64,000 nucleotides of DNA from Streptomyces longisporoflavus. Lineage in GTDB: Bacteria; Actinomycetota; Actinomycetes; Streptomycetales; Streptomycetaceae. The translations under genes were made by a program, and so were the position numbers. Under the pieces are notes generated by a model, which saw nothing but the letters and a program-made list of their open reading frames with translations, made no database searches and was not told where the DNA came from. Of the stretch, positions 43,388 to 52,386 are shown one piece after another. Positions within the stretch are counted from its first letter, which is position 1, and the number at the start of each line of letters is the position of its first letter. Location: assembly GCF_014649775.1 (NCBI RefSeq), contig NZ_BMTR01000005.1:248001-312000 (forward strand), written 5' to 3'.

Positions 43388-44403
43388 ACGGCGACCTCCT
43401 CGAGTTCGGGGCGGGCGTCCTGCGGGGCGCTGGCCTTCTGGCCGGTGATGGAGAGGAACACCTCGTCCAGGCTGGGCAGTTCGGTGGCGATCGAGCCGAT
43501 CGTGATGCCGCGCGCGGTGACCGCGCCGACCACGGCGGTGAGCTGCTCGTCGCTGAGGATCGGCACCAGGACCGTGCCGGACTCGGCGTCCACGGTCGAG
43601 CTGGCGAGTCCGGTCAGGCCCATGTCGTCGAGCGCGGCGGCCAGCGGGCGCAGCTCCAGCGGGTCGGCCGGGCGGATGCGCAGGGTGCGGCCGCCGACCT
43701 TCGCCTTCAGCTCGTCGATGCCGCCGTTGGCGATGACCTTGCCGCGGTCGATGACGGTCAGCTCGGAGGCGAGCTGCTCGGCCTCCTCCATGTACTGCGT
43801 GGTGAGCAGCACGGTGACGCCGTCGGTGACCATGCGCTTGACCTCGGCCCACACCTCGTTGCGGGTGCGGGGGTCGAGGCCGGTGGTGGGCTCGTCCAGG
43901 TAGAGGACGGAGGGGCTGCCGATCATCGACGCCGCGAGGTCGAGGCGGCGGCGCATGCCGCCGGAGTACGTCTTGGCGGGGCGGCCCGCCGCCTCGGTGA
44001 GGGAGAACCGCTCCAGGAGCGAGTCGGCCCGTGACCTGGCCTCCTTGCGGGAGAGGTCGAGGAGCCGCCCGATCATGTAGAGGTTCTCGCGCCCCGAGAG
44101 CTTCTCGTCCACGGACGCGTACTGGCCGGTCAGGCCTATGACCCGGCGGAGCTGGCGGGGCTGGCGCACGACGTCGTACCCGGCGACGACGGCCGAGCCC
44201 GAGTCCGGGACGACGAGGGTGGAGAGGCAGCGTACGAGGGTGGTCTTGCCGGCGCCGTTCGGACCGAGCACGCCGAGGACGGTGCCCTCGCGCACGTCGA
44301 GGTCCACGCCGTCCAGCGCTTTGGTCTCGCCGTAGTGCTTGACCAGTCCCCTCACGGTGACGGCGCTTCCCGCGCCGCCGGGGATGTTGTCGATTCGCTT
44401 CAT
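43384..44403 (-). CDS. DrrA-like ABC transporter ATP-binding protein
   Basis: A 339-residue ATPase: Walker A GPNGAGKTTL, signature YSGGMRRRLDLA, Walker B VLYLDEPTTGLD and the switch His replaced by Gln in LLTTQYMEEA, as in many DrrA-type proteins. The C-terminal 100 residues form the DrrA accessory domain. First gene of the pair with the DrrB-like permease. ATG 44403. No regulator is adjacent on the same strand. Confidence 0.93.
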   Translation of the reverse strand: MKRIDNIPGGAGSAVTVRGLVKHYGETKALDGVDLDVREGTVLGVLGPNGAGKTTLVRCLSTLVVPDSGSAVVAGYDVVRQPRQLRRVIGLTGQYASVDEKLSGRENLYMIGRLLDLSRKEARSRADSLLERFSLTEAAGRPAKTYSGGMRRRLDLAASMIGSPSVLYLDEPTTGLDPRTRNEVWAEVKRMVTDGVTVLLTTQYMEEAEQLASELTVIDRGKVIANGGIDELKAKVGGRTLRIRPADPLELRPLAAALDDMGLTGLASSTVDAESGTVLVPILSDEQLTAVVGAVTARGITIGSIATELPSLDEVFLSITGQKASAPQDARPELEEVAV

Positions 44404-44476
44404 GCCGTAAGAGTGGCAGCCGCCACCGACAAACCGCCGACAGCCCGCCTACACCCGGCCTGTGGGGGAAAGCGGA

Positions 44477-44507
44477 CAGCCCGTCGACGGGGGAAATCGA
44501 CGGGCTG
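44477..44507 (-). terminator. Terminator hairpin after panB
   Basis: An 11-bp perfect stem (CAGCCCGTCGA/TCGACGGGCTG) around a 9-nt loop, 51 nt past the panB stop and upstream of the DrrA-like start. Confidence 0.8.
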
Positions 44508-44557
44508 CCGGTGGTGCCGCCATGGCTTGTACGGCGGTGGAGAACCGCCCTGCGGTG

Positions 44558-45457
44558 CTAGTGGACCGAGTGTTCCGCGGCCGGGAACGTGCCGCCCACG
44601 ACGTCCTCCGCGAACGCCTTGGCCGCGCCGCTCATCACGTTCCGCAGCTCCGCGTACTGCTTCACGAAGCGCGGCATCTTGCCGCCGGTCAGGCCCAGCA
44701 TGTCCGTCCAGACCAGGACCTGCGCGTCGCAGGCGGCGCCCGCCCCGATGCCGACCGTCGGGATGTGCAGCGAGCGGGTGACCTCGGCGGCGAGCTCCGC
44801 GGGGACCAGTTCGAGGACCACCGCGAAGGCGCCCGCGTCCTGCGCGGCCTTCGCGTCGCGCAGCAGCCGGTGCGCCGCCTCGTCGCCGCGGCCCTGCACG
44901 CGGTAGCCCATGGTGTTCACGGACTGCGGCGTGAGGCCCAGGTGGGACATGACGGGGATGCCGGAGGAGACGATCAGCTCGGTCTGGGCGAGGGAACGTT
45001 CACCCCCTTCGAGCTTCACCGCACCGACCCCGGCCTCCTTCACCAGGCGCGTCGCCGAGCGAAGCGCCTGGACCGGCCCTTCCTGGTACGAGCCGAAGGG
45101 CAGGTCGCCGACGATCAGGGCACGCGAGGTGCCCCGTACGACGGCCGCGGACAGCATGGTCATCTCGTCGAGGGTGACGGGCACGGTGGTCTCGTACCCG
45201 AGGTGACAGTTGCCCGCCGAGTCGCCGACCAGCATCACGGGGATGCCGGCCTCGTCGAAGACGGACGCGGTCATCGCGTCGTACGCGGTGAGCATGGGCC
45301 ACTTCTCGCCGCGCTCCTTGGCGGCGGTGATGTCCCGGACGGTGATGCGGCGGGAGCTCTTGCCTCCGTACAGCGCCTTGCTGCTGTCGGCGGACGGGCT
45401 CGCGGCGGGAGCGGTGGACCCCGCGGGCTGGTTCTGGGCAGCCGGAAGTTGCGTCAT
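44558..45457 (-). CDS. panB: 3-methyl-2-oxobutanoate hydroxymethyltransferase
   Basis: A 299-residue enzyme that makes ketopantoate from alpha-ketoisovalerate and methylene-tetrahydrofolate, the first step of pantothenate and CoA synthesis. Family elements include ITVRDITAAKERGEKWPMLT, LVGDSAGN (Mg-binding Asp), VKLEGG and MSHLGLTPQSV. The N-terminal 30 residues are Ala/Ser/Pro-rich. Start ATG 45457. The gene stands alone, divergent from an MFS gene. Confidence 0.95.
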   Translation of the reverse strand: MTQLPAAQNQPAGSTAPAASPSADSSKALYGGKSSRRITVRDITAAKERGEKWPMLTAYDAMTASVFDEAGIPVMLVGDSAGNCHLGYETTVPVTLDEMTMLSAAVVRGTSRALIVGDLPFGSYQEGPVQALRSATRLVKEAGVGAVKLEGGERSLAQTELIVSSGIPVMSHLGLTPQSVNTMGYRVQGRGDEAAHRLLRDAKAAQDAGAFAVVLELVPAELAAEVTRSLHIPTVGIGAGAACDAQVLVWTDMLGLTGGKMPRFVKQYAELRNVMSGAAKAFAEDVVGGTFPAAEHSVH

Positions 45458-45571
45458 CGCAACGGCTCCTTCTGTTATCTCGAGGCGCCCTGACGGCGTC
45501 CCCGGATCTCCTCCATGGTGGCATCGCGTGCCGCGAATCGGCTAGGGGCCCCCTTCGGTAAAGTCTTTACA

Positions 45572-45590
45572 ATACGAGACGGTCTCGTAT
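45572..45590. promoter_or_regulatory. 19-bp TetR-type operator before the DHA2 exporter
   Basis: ATACGAGAC-G-GTCTCGTAT is a perfect palindrome 25 nt before the MFS start, overlapping TACAAT (45568-45573), a plausible -10 hexamer. The TetR gene at 47261 is its obvious partner. Confidence 0.8.
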
Positions 45591-45614
45591 CGGAATGAGT
45601 CTACGGTGGACGTC

Positions 45615-47204
45615 ATGACTACTCCCGCCGTCTCCACCCCACGCATACCGGAGGCCGTGCACCGGCGCCGCTGGGCGATCCTCGGCGTCCTGATGCTGAG
45701 CCTGCTGATCGTGGTGCTCGACAACTCGATCCTGAACGTCGCCATCAAGACGATCTCGACCCCGGAGCCCACGGGCCTGGGCGCCACCCAGGGCGACCTG
45801 GAGTGGGCCATCAACTCCTACACGCTGGTCTTCGCCGGGCTGCTCTTCACGGCGGGTCTGCTCGGCGACCGGCTCGGCCGCAAGAAGATGCTGCTGGTCG
45901 GCCTCGCCGTCTTCGGCATCGGCTCCGCGCTCGCCGCCGAGTCCGGCTCGCCCGTCCAACTCATCCTGTTCCGCGCGGTGATGGGCCTCGGCGCCGCCTT
46001 CGTGATGCCCGCCACCCTCGCCGTCCTGATGAACGTCTTCGAGCGCGAGGAGCAGCCCAAGGCCATCGGCATCTGGGCGGGCGGCGTCGGCCTCGCCATC
46101 GCGATCGGGCCCATCACCGGCGGCGTACTGCTCGACCACTTCTGGTGGGGCTCGGTCTTCCTGGTGAACGTGCCGATCGTGATCGTCGCGATCGGCCTGA
46201 TGATCTGGCTCGTCCCCGAATCACGCGACCCCGGGCCGGGCCGGATCGACCTGGTGGGCGTGGGCCTGTCCGTCGTCGGCCTCGTCCTGCTCGTCTACGG
46301 CATCATCAAGGGCGGCCAGCTCGCCGACTTCACCGACCCCGCCGTCCTCGGCACCGTCTTCGCGGGCCTCGCCGTACTCGTCGGCTTCGTGCTGTACGAG
46401 AAGCGCAGCGACCACCCCTCCATCGACATCTCGTACTTCAGGAACCGCGTCTTCTCGGCGGCGATCAGCTCTCTCGCGCTGGTCTTCTTCGCGCTGATGG
46501 GCGTGACGTTCTTCGCGGTCTTCTACACGCAGAGCGTGCGCGGCTACTCCCCGCTGCAGACCGGCCTGCTGATGCTGCCGCTCGCCGCGGCCCAGCTCAT
46601 CTTCGCGCCGCGCGCCCGCCTCGTCGTCGACCGCTTCGGCGTCCGGGCCGTGTGCGCGGGCGGCCTGCTGCTCCTGGCCTCGATGCTCGCCGCCTTCACG
46701 ATCCTGGAGGCCGATACGCCGATCTGGATCCTGGAGGTCATGTTCTTCCTGATGGGCACCGGCATGGCGCACATCATGACGCCCGCGAGCGTCGTCATCA
46801 TGCAGGCCCTGCCCCGCGAGAAGGCGGGCTCGGCCTCCGCGCTGAGCAACACCTTCCGGCAGGTCGGCGGCGCCCTGGGCATCGCCGTGCTCGGCTCCGT
46901 GCTCTCCGCGGCCTACCGCAACGGCGTCGAGGACAAGCTCACCCTCCTGCCCGCCGACGCGCGGCACGCGGCGGGCGAGTCCATCGAGGCCACTCTCGGC
47001 GTTGCGGCCAAGCTCGGCCCGCGCGGCGAGCCCCTGGTGGCCGCGGCCCACGACTCCTTCCTGCACGCCATGCACGTCACCGCGCTCTGCGGCGCGGGCG
47101 TCGCCCTGATCGGCGTCGTGGTCGTCGCCCTGTTCCTGCCGGGCCGCACGCCCCGCGAGCCGGAGCCGGAGCCGGAGGCCGACCCCGTGGGCGCGGGGCA
47201 CTGA
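45615..47204 (+). CDS. DHA2 (EmrB/QacA-type) MFS multidrug exporter
   Basis: A 529-residue, 14-helix drug/proton antiporter. [15 protein letters not shown] in helix 1, [14 protein letters not shown] in the 2-3 loop and [17 protein letters not shown] (antiporter motif C region) are diagnostic. The C-terminus is a Glu/Pro-rich tail. ATG 45615 is preferred; GTG 45606, three codons earlier, is possible. The tetR gene follows 56 nt downstream, and a palindromic operator overlaps the promoter, giving a classic drug-inducible efflux unit. Confidence 0.92.
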   Translation: MTTPAVSTPRIPEAVHRRRWAILGVLMLSLLIVVLDNSILNVAIKTISTPEPTGLGATQGDLEWAINSYTLVFAGLLFTAGLLGDRLGRKKMLLVGLAVFGIGSALAAESGSPVQLILFRAVMGLGAAFVMPATLAVLMNVFEREEQPKAIGIWAGGVGLAIAIGPITGGVLLDHFWWGSVFLVNVPIVIVAIGLMIWLVPESRDPGPGRIDLVGVGLSVVGLVLLVYGIIKGGQLADFTDPAVLGTVFAGLAVLVGFVLYEKRSDHPSIDISYFRNRVFSAAISSLALVFFALMGVTFFAVFYTQSVRGYSPLQTGLLMLPLAAAQLIFAPRARLVVDRFGVRAVCAGGLLLLASMLAAFTILEADTPIWILEVMFFLMGTGMAHIMTPASVVIMQALPREKAGSASALSNTFRQVGGALGIAVLGSVLSAAYRNGVEDKLTLLPADARHAAGESIEATLGVAAKLGPRGEPLVAAAHDSFLHAMHVTALCGAGVALIGVVVVALFLPGRTPREPEPEPEADPVGAGH

Positions 47205-47260
47205 CCGGGGCGGAGACAATCGATCCCGCACGACGGCGGTCGACGAGAGGCGGAGCAGAC

Positions 47261-47860
47261 GTGGGCCACATCGCCAAGGGCGTCCGGGGGCGTCCCCGCA
47301 GCGAGGCCGTGGAGCGGTCGATCGTCGAGGGTGTCCTGAAGCTGATCGAGGACGGCGAGCCCCTCGCCGAGATCTCCATCGAGCGGATCGCGCGCACGGC
47401 AGGCGTGGGCAAGGCCACCATCTACCGCCGCTGGAGCGGCAAGGAGGAACTCCTCGTCGACATTCTGCGCGGCGTGGACGATCCTCCTCCCGAGCTGCCC
47501 GGCGAGTCCATGCGCGGCGACATCATCGTCTGCCTGGAGCATCTGCGCAGGCGCGGCGTGAACATGCGCTCCTCCGCGCTGCTGCACAACGTGTTCGCGC
47601 AGATGAAGAGCCTGCCGAAGCTGTGGGAGGCGTACCACGCGACCGTGATCGAACCCCAGCGCCGCGTCATGCGCGAGGTGCTGCGCCGCGGCATGGAGAA
47701 CGGCGAACTCCGCGCCGGCACGGACCTCGTGCTCGCCAACGACCTCTTCGTCGGCCCCATGCTCGTACGCACCACCCTGCGGTCCGACGATCCGCTCGAC
47801 GAGGACCTCGCCGAACAGATCGTGGACACGGTGCTCGCCGGGCTGCGGCCCACGGGGTGA
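47261..47860 (+). CDS. TetR family repressor of the adjacent exporter
   Basis: A 199-residue regulator with its helix-turn-helix at about residues 33-60 (ISIERIARTAGVGKATIYRRW) and a TetR_C-type ligand-binding domain. GTG 47261 follows GAGGCGGAG. The gene sits downstream of the exporter it presumably controls. Its recognition helix differs little from that of the TetR at 16464, and the two sets of operators share the GAGACG core. Confidence 0.9.
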   Translation: MGHIAKGVRGRPRSEAVERSIVEGVLKLIEDGEPLAEISIERIARTAGVGKATIYRRWSGKEELLVDILRGVDDPPPELPGESMRGDIIVCLEHLRRRGVNMRSSALLHNVFAQMKSLPKLWEAYHATVIEPQRRVMREVLRRGMENGELRAGTDLVLANDLFVGPMLVRTTLRSDDPLDEDLAEQIVDTVLAGLRPTG

Positions 47861-48034
47861 ATGTGCGCGTTTCGTCACAGCGGACCCGTTGTGCGCGGAG
47901 ATGTGGAACCCGCCGCGCCGCCCTGCTCGTCATCGTCCCGTACGGCCGTCTCGGACGGCGGGGAGGACACCCGTTTATCGCCTAGGGTTTCAGGGGCGAG
48001 GACGGTTGCACGGCACCAGTGAGGCGACGAGCGT

Positions 48035-49057
48035 ATGGCGCAGGCGTATGTGACGGAGACAGGCAGCGAGGGCGCGGGGCCCGACCGCCAGGGGTCCCGG
48101 TTCCGGCGCCTGATCGACGGTTGGCGCGGGGACCGGGGCATCTGGAGGCGCGGGCTCGTCACGGCCGGGGTCGCGGTCTTCCTCGCCCTGGTGATGCTCT
48201 TCCACGCGCAGATCCCGAACGGCATCGGCAACCTCGGCAGCCTCACCGAGACGTTCCTGCCCTGGCTCGGCGTGCTGATCCCGGTGCTGCTCGTCATCGG
48301 CTTCGTCCGCAAGTCCGCCGTCGCCCTGATCGCCGTGCTGCTGCCCGCGATCATCTGGGTGAACTCCTTCGGCGGCCTGATCACCGGCAAGTCCGCCACC
48401 GGCGGCGATCTGACGGTCGCCACCCACAACGTGAACGCGGACAACGCCGACCCTTCGGGCACCGCCCGTGACGTCGCCGCGTCCGGCGCCGACGTCGTGG
48501 CGCTCGAGGAGCTCACGCCGAACGCCGTCCCGACGTACGAGAAGGCCCTGGCCGGCACGTACAAGTACCACTCGGTGCAGGGCACCGTCGGGCTGTGGAG
48601 CAAGTACCCCCTGACCGGCACCAAGCCCGTGGACATCAAGCTGGGCTGGGTCCGCGCGATGCGGACGACGGTCGTCACGCCCAAGGGCGAGGTCGCCGTC
48701 CACGTCGCCCACCTGCCTTCGGTGCGGGTCAAGCTGGATGCGGGCTTCACCGCCAACCAGCGTGACGACAGCGCGGACGCGCTCGGTGAGGCGATCGCCG
48801 ACGAGAAGCTTTCCAAGGTCGTGCTGCTCGGCGACCTGAACGGCACGATGAACGACCGCGCCCTGAACGCGGTCACCTCGCAGATGCGGTCCACGCAGGG
48901 CGCGGCGGGCGACGGCTTCGGGTTCAGCTGGCCGGCGTCGTTCCCGATGGCGCGGATCGACCAGATCATGGTGAAGGGCGTCGAGCCGATGTCGTCGTGG
49001 ACGCTGCCGGAGACGACGAGCGACCACCTGCCGATCGCGGCGCGGCTCGAGATCTAG
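48035..49057 (+). CDS. Membrane-anchored EEP family phosphohydrolase
   Basis: A 340-residue protein with three hydrophobic segments (about 40-58, 70-90 and 95-115), then a complete EEP domain: VATHNVNADN (Asn), VVALEELTP (metal Glu), LLGDLNGTMND (Asp/Asn) and TTSDHLPIAA (catalytic His). The catalytic face should lie outside the membrane. Same layout as the truncated gene at 1-681. ATG 48035; substrate unknown. Confidence 0.9.
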   Translation: MAQAYVTETGSEGAGPDRQGSRFRRLIDGWRGDRGIWRRGLVTAGVAVFLALVMLFHAQIPNGIGNLGSLTETFLPWLGVLIPVLLVIGFVRKSAVALIAVLLPAIIWVNSFGGLITGKSATGGDLTVATHNVNADNADPSGTARDVAASGADVVALEELTPNAVPTYEKALAGTYKYHSVQGTVGLWSKYPLTGTKPVDIKLGWVRAMRTTVVTPKGEVAVHVAHLPSVRVKLDAGFTANQRDDSADALGEAIADEKLSKVVLLGDLNGTMNDRALNAVTSQMRSTQGAAGDGFGFSWPASFPMARIDQIMVKGVEPMSSWTLPETTSDHLPIAARLEI

Positions 49058-49142
49058 CCTCCGGCGACGGCAGGGCGGTCACTCCCGCCACATGCCGCAC
49101 ATCCGTTTTTAACCTCACGGAATACTGGGCCTGAGAGGGTTT

Positions 49143-49166
49143 GTTCCGTACGTAAACTTACGGAAC
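49143..49166. promoter_or_regulatory. Palindromic operator-like site before the DHA1 exporter
   Basis: GTTCCGTA-N8-TACGGAAC, perfect 8-bp arms, 61 nt before the ATG at 49228. It resembles TetR-family operators. No regulator gene is adjacent. Confidence 0.65.
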
Positions 49167-49227
49167 ACCGTCCCCCCGCATCCCTCCCCGATGCACCCCC
49201 TCCTGCGCTCCCCCGGAAGGTTTCTTC

Positions 49228-50451
49228 ATGCCCCTGGCCCTGCTCGCCCTCGCCGTGGGCGCCTTCGGCATCGGCACCACCGAGTTCGTGATGATGGGCC
49301 TGCTGCCCAACGTCGCCGACGACCTCGGCATATCCATCCCCACTGCCGGACACCTGGTCTCCGCGTACGCCCTCGGCGTCGTCATCGGTGCCCCGCTGCT
49401 CGCCGCGGTCACCGCGCGCATGCCGCGCCGCCGCGTCCTCATCGGCCTGATGGTGCTCTTCGTCGCGGGCAATGCCCTCTCGGCGGCCGCCCCCGACTAC
49501 CACTGGCTGATGGCCGCCCGCTTCCTCAGCGGCCTCCCGCACGGCGCGTTCTTCGGCGTCGGCGCGGTCGTCGCCACCGGCCTGGTGGCCCCCGAGCGCA
49601 AGGCGCGCTCGGTCTCCCTGATGTTCCTCGGCCTGACCGTCGCCAACATCGTCGGCGTACCCGTGGCCACGGCCATGGGGCAGCAGCTCGGCTGGCGCGC
49701 CACGTTCCTCGCGGTCAGCGCGATCGGCCTGGTGGCCATCGCCGCGCTCGCGTTCCTCGTACCCGCCGACCACGCCCACGGCGAGAGCGGCGGCCTGCGC
49801 GGCGAGATCCGGGCGCTGCGCAGCGTTCCGGTCTGGCTCGCGCTCGGTACGACCGTCGCCGGCTTCGGCGCGCTGTTCTCCGCGTACAGCTATGTGACGC
49901 CCATGCTCACGGACGCGGCGGGCTACGCCGAGTCCAGCGTCACGCTGCTGCTCGCGCTGTTCGGTGTCGGCGCGACCGCGGGCAACCTGCTCGGCGGCCG
50001 GCTCGCCGACCACTCGCTGCGGGGCACGCTCTTCGGCGGACTCACGGCCCTGGTCGTCGTCCTCGCCCTGTTCCCGCTCATGATGGGCGCCGCGTGGGGC
50101 GCGGCGATCGCGGTGGCGCTGCTCGGCATGGCGGCGTTCACGACCGGGTCGCCGTTGCAGCTGATGGTCATGGAGAAGGCGTCCGCCGCCCCGTCCCTGG
50201 CCTCGTCCGCGAACCAGGCGGCGTTCAACCTCGCCAACGCGGGCGGTGCCTGGATCGGCGGCCTCGCGCTTGCCGCGGGCTTCGGCGTGACGTCGCCGGC
50301 GGTGGCGGGCGCGTTCCTCGCGGTGCTCGGCCTCGCCGTGGCCGGCCTCGCGTACGTGGTGGACCTGCGGTCGCCCGCGCCGATGCCCGCCGCGGGCAAC
50401 GAGCGCCTGGTGGCTTCGGGGGAGCCGCGGCGGGAGGCGTCCCGCCGGTAA
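49228..50451 (+). CDS. DHA1-class MFS exporter (AraJ/Cmr-like)
   Basis: A 407-residue, 12-helix transporter with the class signature GAFGIGTTEFVMMGLLP in helix 1, TARMPRRRVLIGLMV in the 2-3 loop and GLPHGAFFGVGAVVA in helix 4. Members export chloramphenicol, arabinose-like sugars or other small molecules; the substrate is unknown. ATG 49228 follows GGAAGG at about 9 nt. A strong hairpin terminator (50487-50509) follows the stop. Confidence 0.88.
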   Translation: MPLALLALAVGAFGIGTTEFVMMGLLPNVADDLGISIPTAGHLVSAYALGVVIGAPLLAAVTARMPRRRVLIGLMVLFVAGNALSAAAPDYHWLMAARFLSGLPHGAFFGVGAVVATGLVAPERKARSVSLMFLGLTVANIVGVPVATAMGQQLGWRATFLAVSAIGLVAIAALAFLVPADHAHGESGGLRGEIRALRSVPVWLALGTTVAGFGALFSAYSYVTPMLTDAAGYAESSVTLLLALFGVGATAGNLLGGRLADHSLRGTLFGGLTALVVVLALFPLMMGAAWGAAIAVALLGMAAFTTGSPLQLMVMEKASAAPSLASSANQAAFNLANAGGAWIGGLALAAGFGVTSPAVAGAFLAVLGLAVAGLAYVVDLRSPAPMPAAGNERLVASGEPRREASRR

Positions 50452-50486
50452 CCCCTACGCCCCGGGTGACACACGGGCGGGCGACT

Positions 50487-50512
50487 GATCCGCCGCCTCG
50501 CGGCGGATCTTT
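50487..50512 (+). terminator. Terminator between the DHA1 exporter and nadE
   Basis: A 10-bp perfect stem (GATCCGCCGC-CTC-GCGGCGGATC) followed by TTT, 35 nt after the MFS stop. It may also serve the converging nadE gene. Confidence 0.88.
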
Positions 50513-50539
50513 CCCCGCCCGCGTGCCCGCCCGTCGCCG

Positions 50540-52297
50540 TCAGACCGACTTCTCGCGCCAGTGATTGGTGATCGGCAGCCGCCGGTCCTTGCCGAAGCCC
50601 TTCGCGGAGATCTTCGTGCCCGGCGGGTACTGCCGCCGCTTGTACTCGGCGGTGTCCACCATCCGCAGCGTCTTGACGACCAGCTCCCGGTCGTACCCGG
50701 CGGCGACGATCGCGTCCGCCCCCTGGTCGCCGTCGACGTACATCTCCAGGATCGCGTCGAGCACGGGATAGTCCGGCAGCGAGTCCGTGTCCACCTGACC
50801 GGGCCGCAGCTCCGCGCTCGGCGGCTTGCTGATGGAGTTCTCCGGGATCGGCGGCGTCTGCCCGCGGTCGAGCGCCGCGCGGTTGCGCCACTCGGCGAGC
50901 CGGAAGATCACGGACTTGTAGACGTCCTTGATCGGCCCGTACGCCCCGACCGAGTCGCCGTAGAGCGTCGAATACCCCACCGCGAGCTCGGACTTGTTGC
51001 CCGGCGCGAGGACGATGTGGCCCTCCTGGTTGGAGAGCGCCATCAGCATCGTGCCGCGCAGCCGTGACTGGAGATTCTCCTCGGCGAGGCCGGTCAGACC
51101 CAGGGAATCCATGTACGCGTCGAACATCGGCGCGATCGGCACCGTGCGGAAGTTCAGCCCCGTACGCCGGGCGAGGTCCTCCGCGTCGCTGATGGAGTGG
51201 TCCGAGGAGTAGCGGGACGGCATGGCGACGCCGTACACGTTCTGTGCGCCGAGCGCGTCGCAGGCGATCGCGGCGGTGAGCGCGGAGTCGATGCCTCCGG
51301 AGAGGCCGATCAGGACGCTGCTGAATCCGTTCTTCGCGGCGTACGCGCGCAGCCCTACGACCAGCGCCGAGTACACCTCCTCGTCGTCGTCGAGCCGCTC
51401 GGCGTACCCGCCGGTGAGTTCCGGCCGGTAGGCGGCCAGGGGCTCTCCGGAGAGCGTGACGTGCTCGACGCGCAGCCCGTCGTCCACGATGCCCGACGGC
51501 GGCTCGGGTGCGGCGGCGGGCAGTTCGAGATCGAGGACCACGCAGCCCTCGGAGAACTGCGGCGCCCGCGCGATGACTTCGCCGTGCCGGTCCACGACCA
51601 GGGAGTCGCCGTCGAAGACGATGTCGTCCTGGCCGCCGATCATGGCGAGGTAGGCGGTGGTGCAACCGGCTTCCTGCGCGCGCTTGCGCACCAGTTCGAG
51701 GCGCTGGTCGTCCTTGTTCCGCTCGTACGGCGACGCGTTGATCGAGAGCAGCAGGCCCGCCCCCGCGGTGCGCGTCGCCGGGACGCGTCCGCCGTCCTGC
51801 CAGAGGTCCTCGCAGATGGCGAGCGCCACGTCGACGCCGTGCACCCGCACGACCGGCAGGGTCTCGCCCGGCACGAAGTAGCGGAACTCGTCGAAGACGC
51901 CGTAGTTCGGGAGGTGGTGCTTGGAGTACGTCAGGACGGCCTCGCCCCGGTGCAGCACGGCGGCGGCGTCACGCGGGGCGCCCGCGGGCTGGCCGTACTT
52001 CGGCTTGGCCTCCTCGGTGCGGTCGAGATAACCGACGACGACCGGCAGTTCGCCGTACCCCTCGTCGTTCAGCCGTGCGGCGAGCGTGCGCAGTGCCGCC
52101 CGTGAGGCGTCGACGAAGGACGACCGCAGGGCGAGGTCTTCGACGGGGTACCCGGTCAGCGCCATCTCGGGGAACGCGACGAGGTGCGCTCCCTGCTCGG
52201 CGGAGTGCCGGGTCCAGCGGACGATCGCCTCCACGTTCCCGGCGAGATCGCCGACCGTCGAGTCGATCTGATTCAGGGCGAGGCGTAGTTGAGGCAC
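50540..52297 (-). CDS. nadE: Glutamine-dependent NAD+ synthase
   Basis: A 585-residue two-domain enzyme for the last step of NAD synthesis. N-terminal carbon-nitrogen hydrolase domain with Glu in FPEMALTGYP, Lys in TYSKHHLPNYG and Cys in LAICEDLW; C-terminal ATP-dependent synthetase with the PP-loop GLSGGIDSAL and GNKSELAVGYSTLYGD. The ammonia channel links both. ATG 52297; not in an operon. Confidence 0.96.
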   Translation of the reverse strand: MPQLRLALNQIDSTVGDLAGNVEAIVRWTRHSAEQGAHLVAFPEMALTGYPVEDLALRSSFVDASRAALRTLAARLNDEGYGELPVVVGYLDRTEEAKPKYGQPAGAPRDAAAVLHRGEAVLTYSKHHLPNYGVFDEFRYFVPGETLPVVRVHGVDVALAICEDLWQDGGRVPATRTAGAGLLLSINASPYERNKDDQRLELVRKRAQEAGCTTAYLAMIGGQDDIVFDGDSLVVDRHGEVIARAPQFSEGCVVLDLELPAAAPEPPSGIVDDGLRVEHVTLSGEPLAAYRPELTGGYAERLDDDEEVYSALVVGLRAYAAKNGFSSVLIGLSGGIDSALTAAIACDALGAQNVYGVAMPSRYSSDHSISDAEDLARRTGLNFRTVPIAPMFDAYMDSLGLTGLAEENLQSRLRGTMLMALSNQEGHIVLAPGNKSELAVGYSTLYGDSVGAYGPIKDVYKSVIFRLAEWRNRAALDRGQTPPIPENSISKPPSAELRPGQVDTDSLPDYPVLDAILEMYVDGDQGADAIVAAGYDRELVVKTLRMVDTAEYKRRQYPPGTKISAKGFGKDRRLPITNHWREKSV

Positions 52298-52386
52298 GGA
52301 GGCAGTCTAATCGTCAGAGCGACGCGATGTCCTGTGCGGCCGGTGTGGGGCGCCCCACGCGGGGGCGCCCCACGGCTTGGCGCCGG

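Noticed and set aside
39209..45457. Secondary-metabolite cluster around the SARP-like regulator and DrrAB-like exporter
   Set aside because: No synthase, tailoring or precursor genes are present; panB, the protease and MFS genes are housekeeping or generic.
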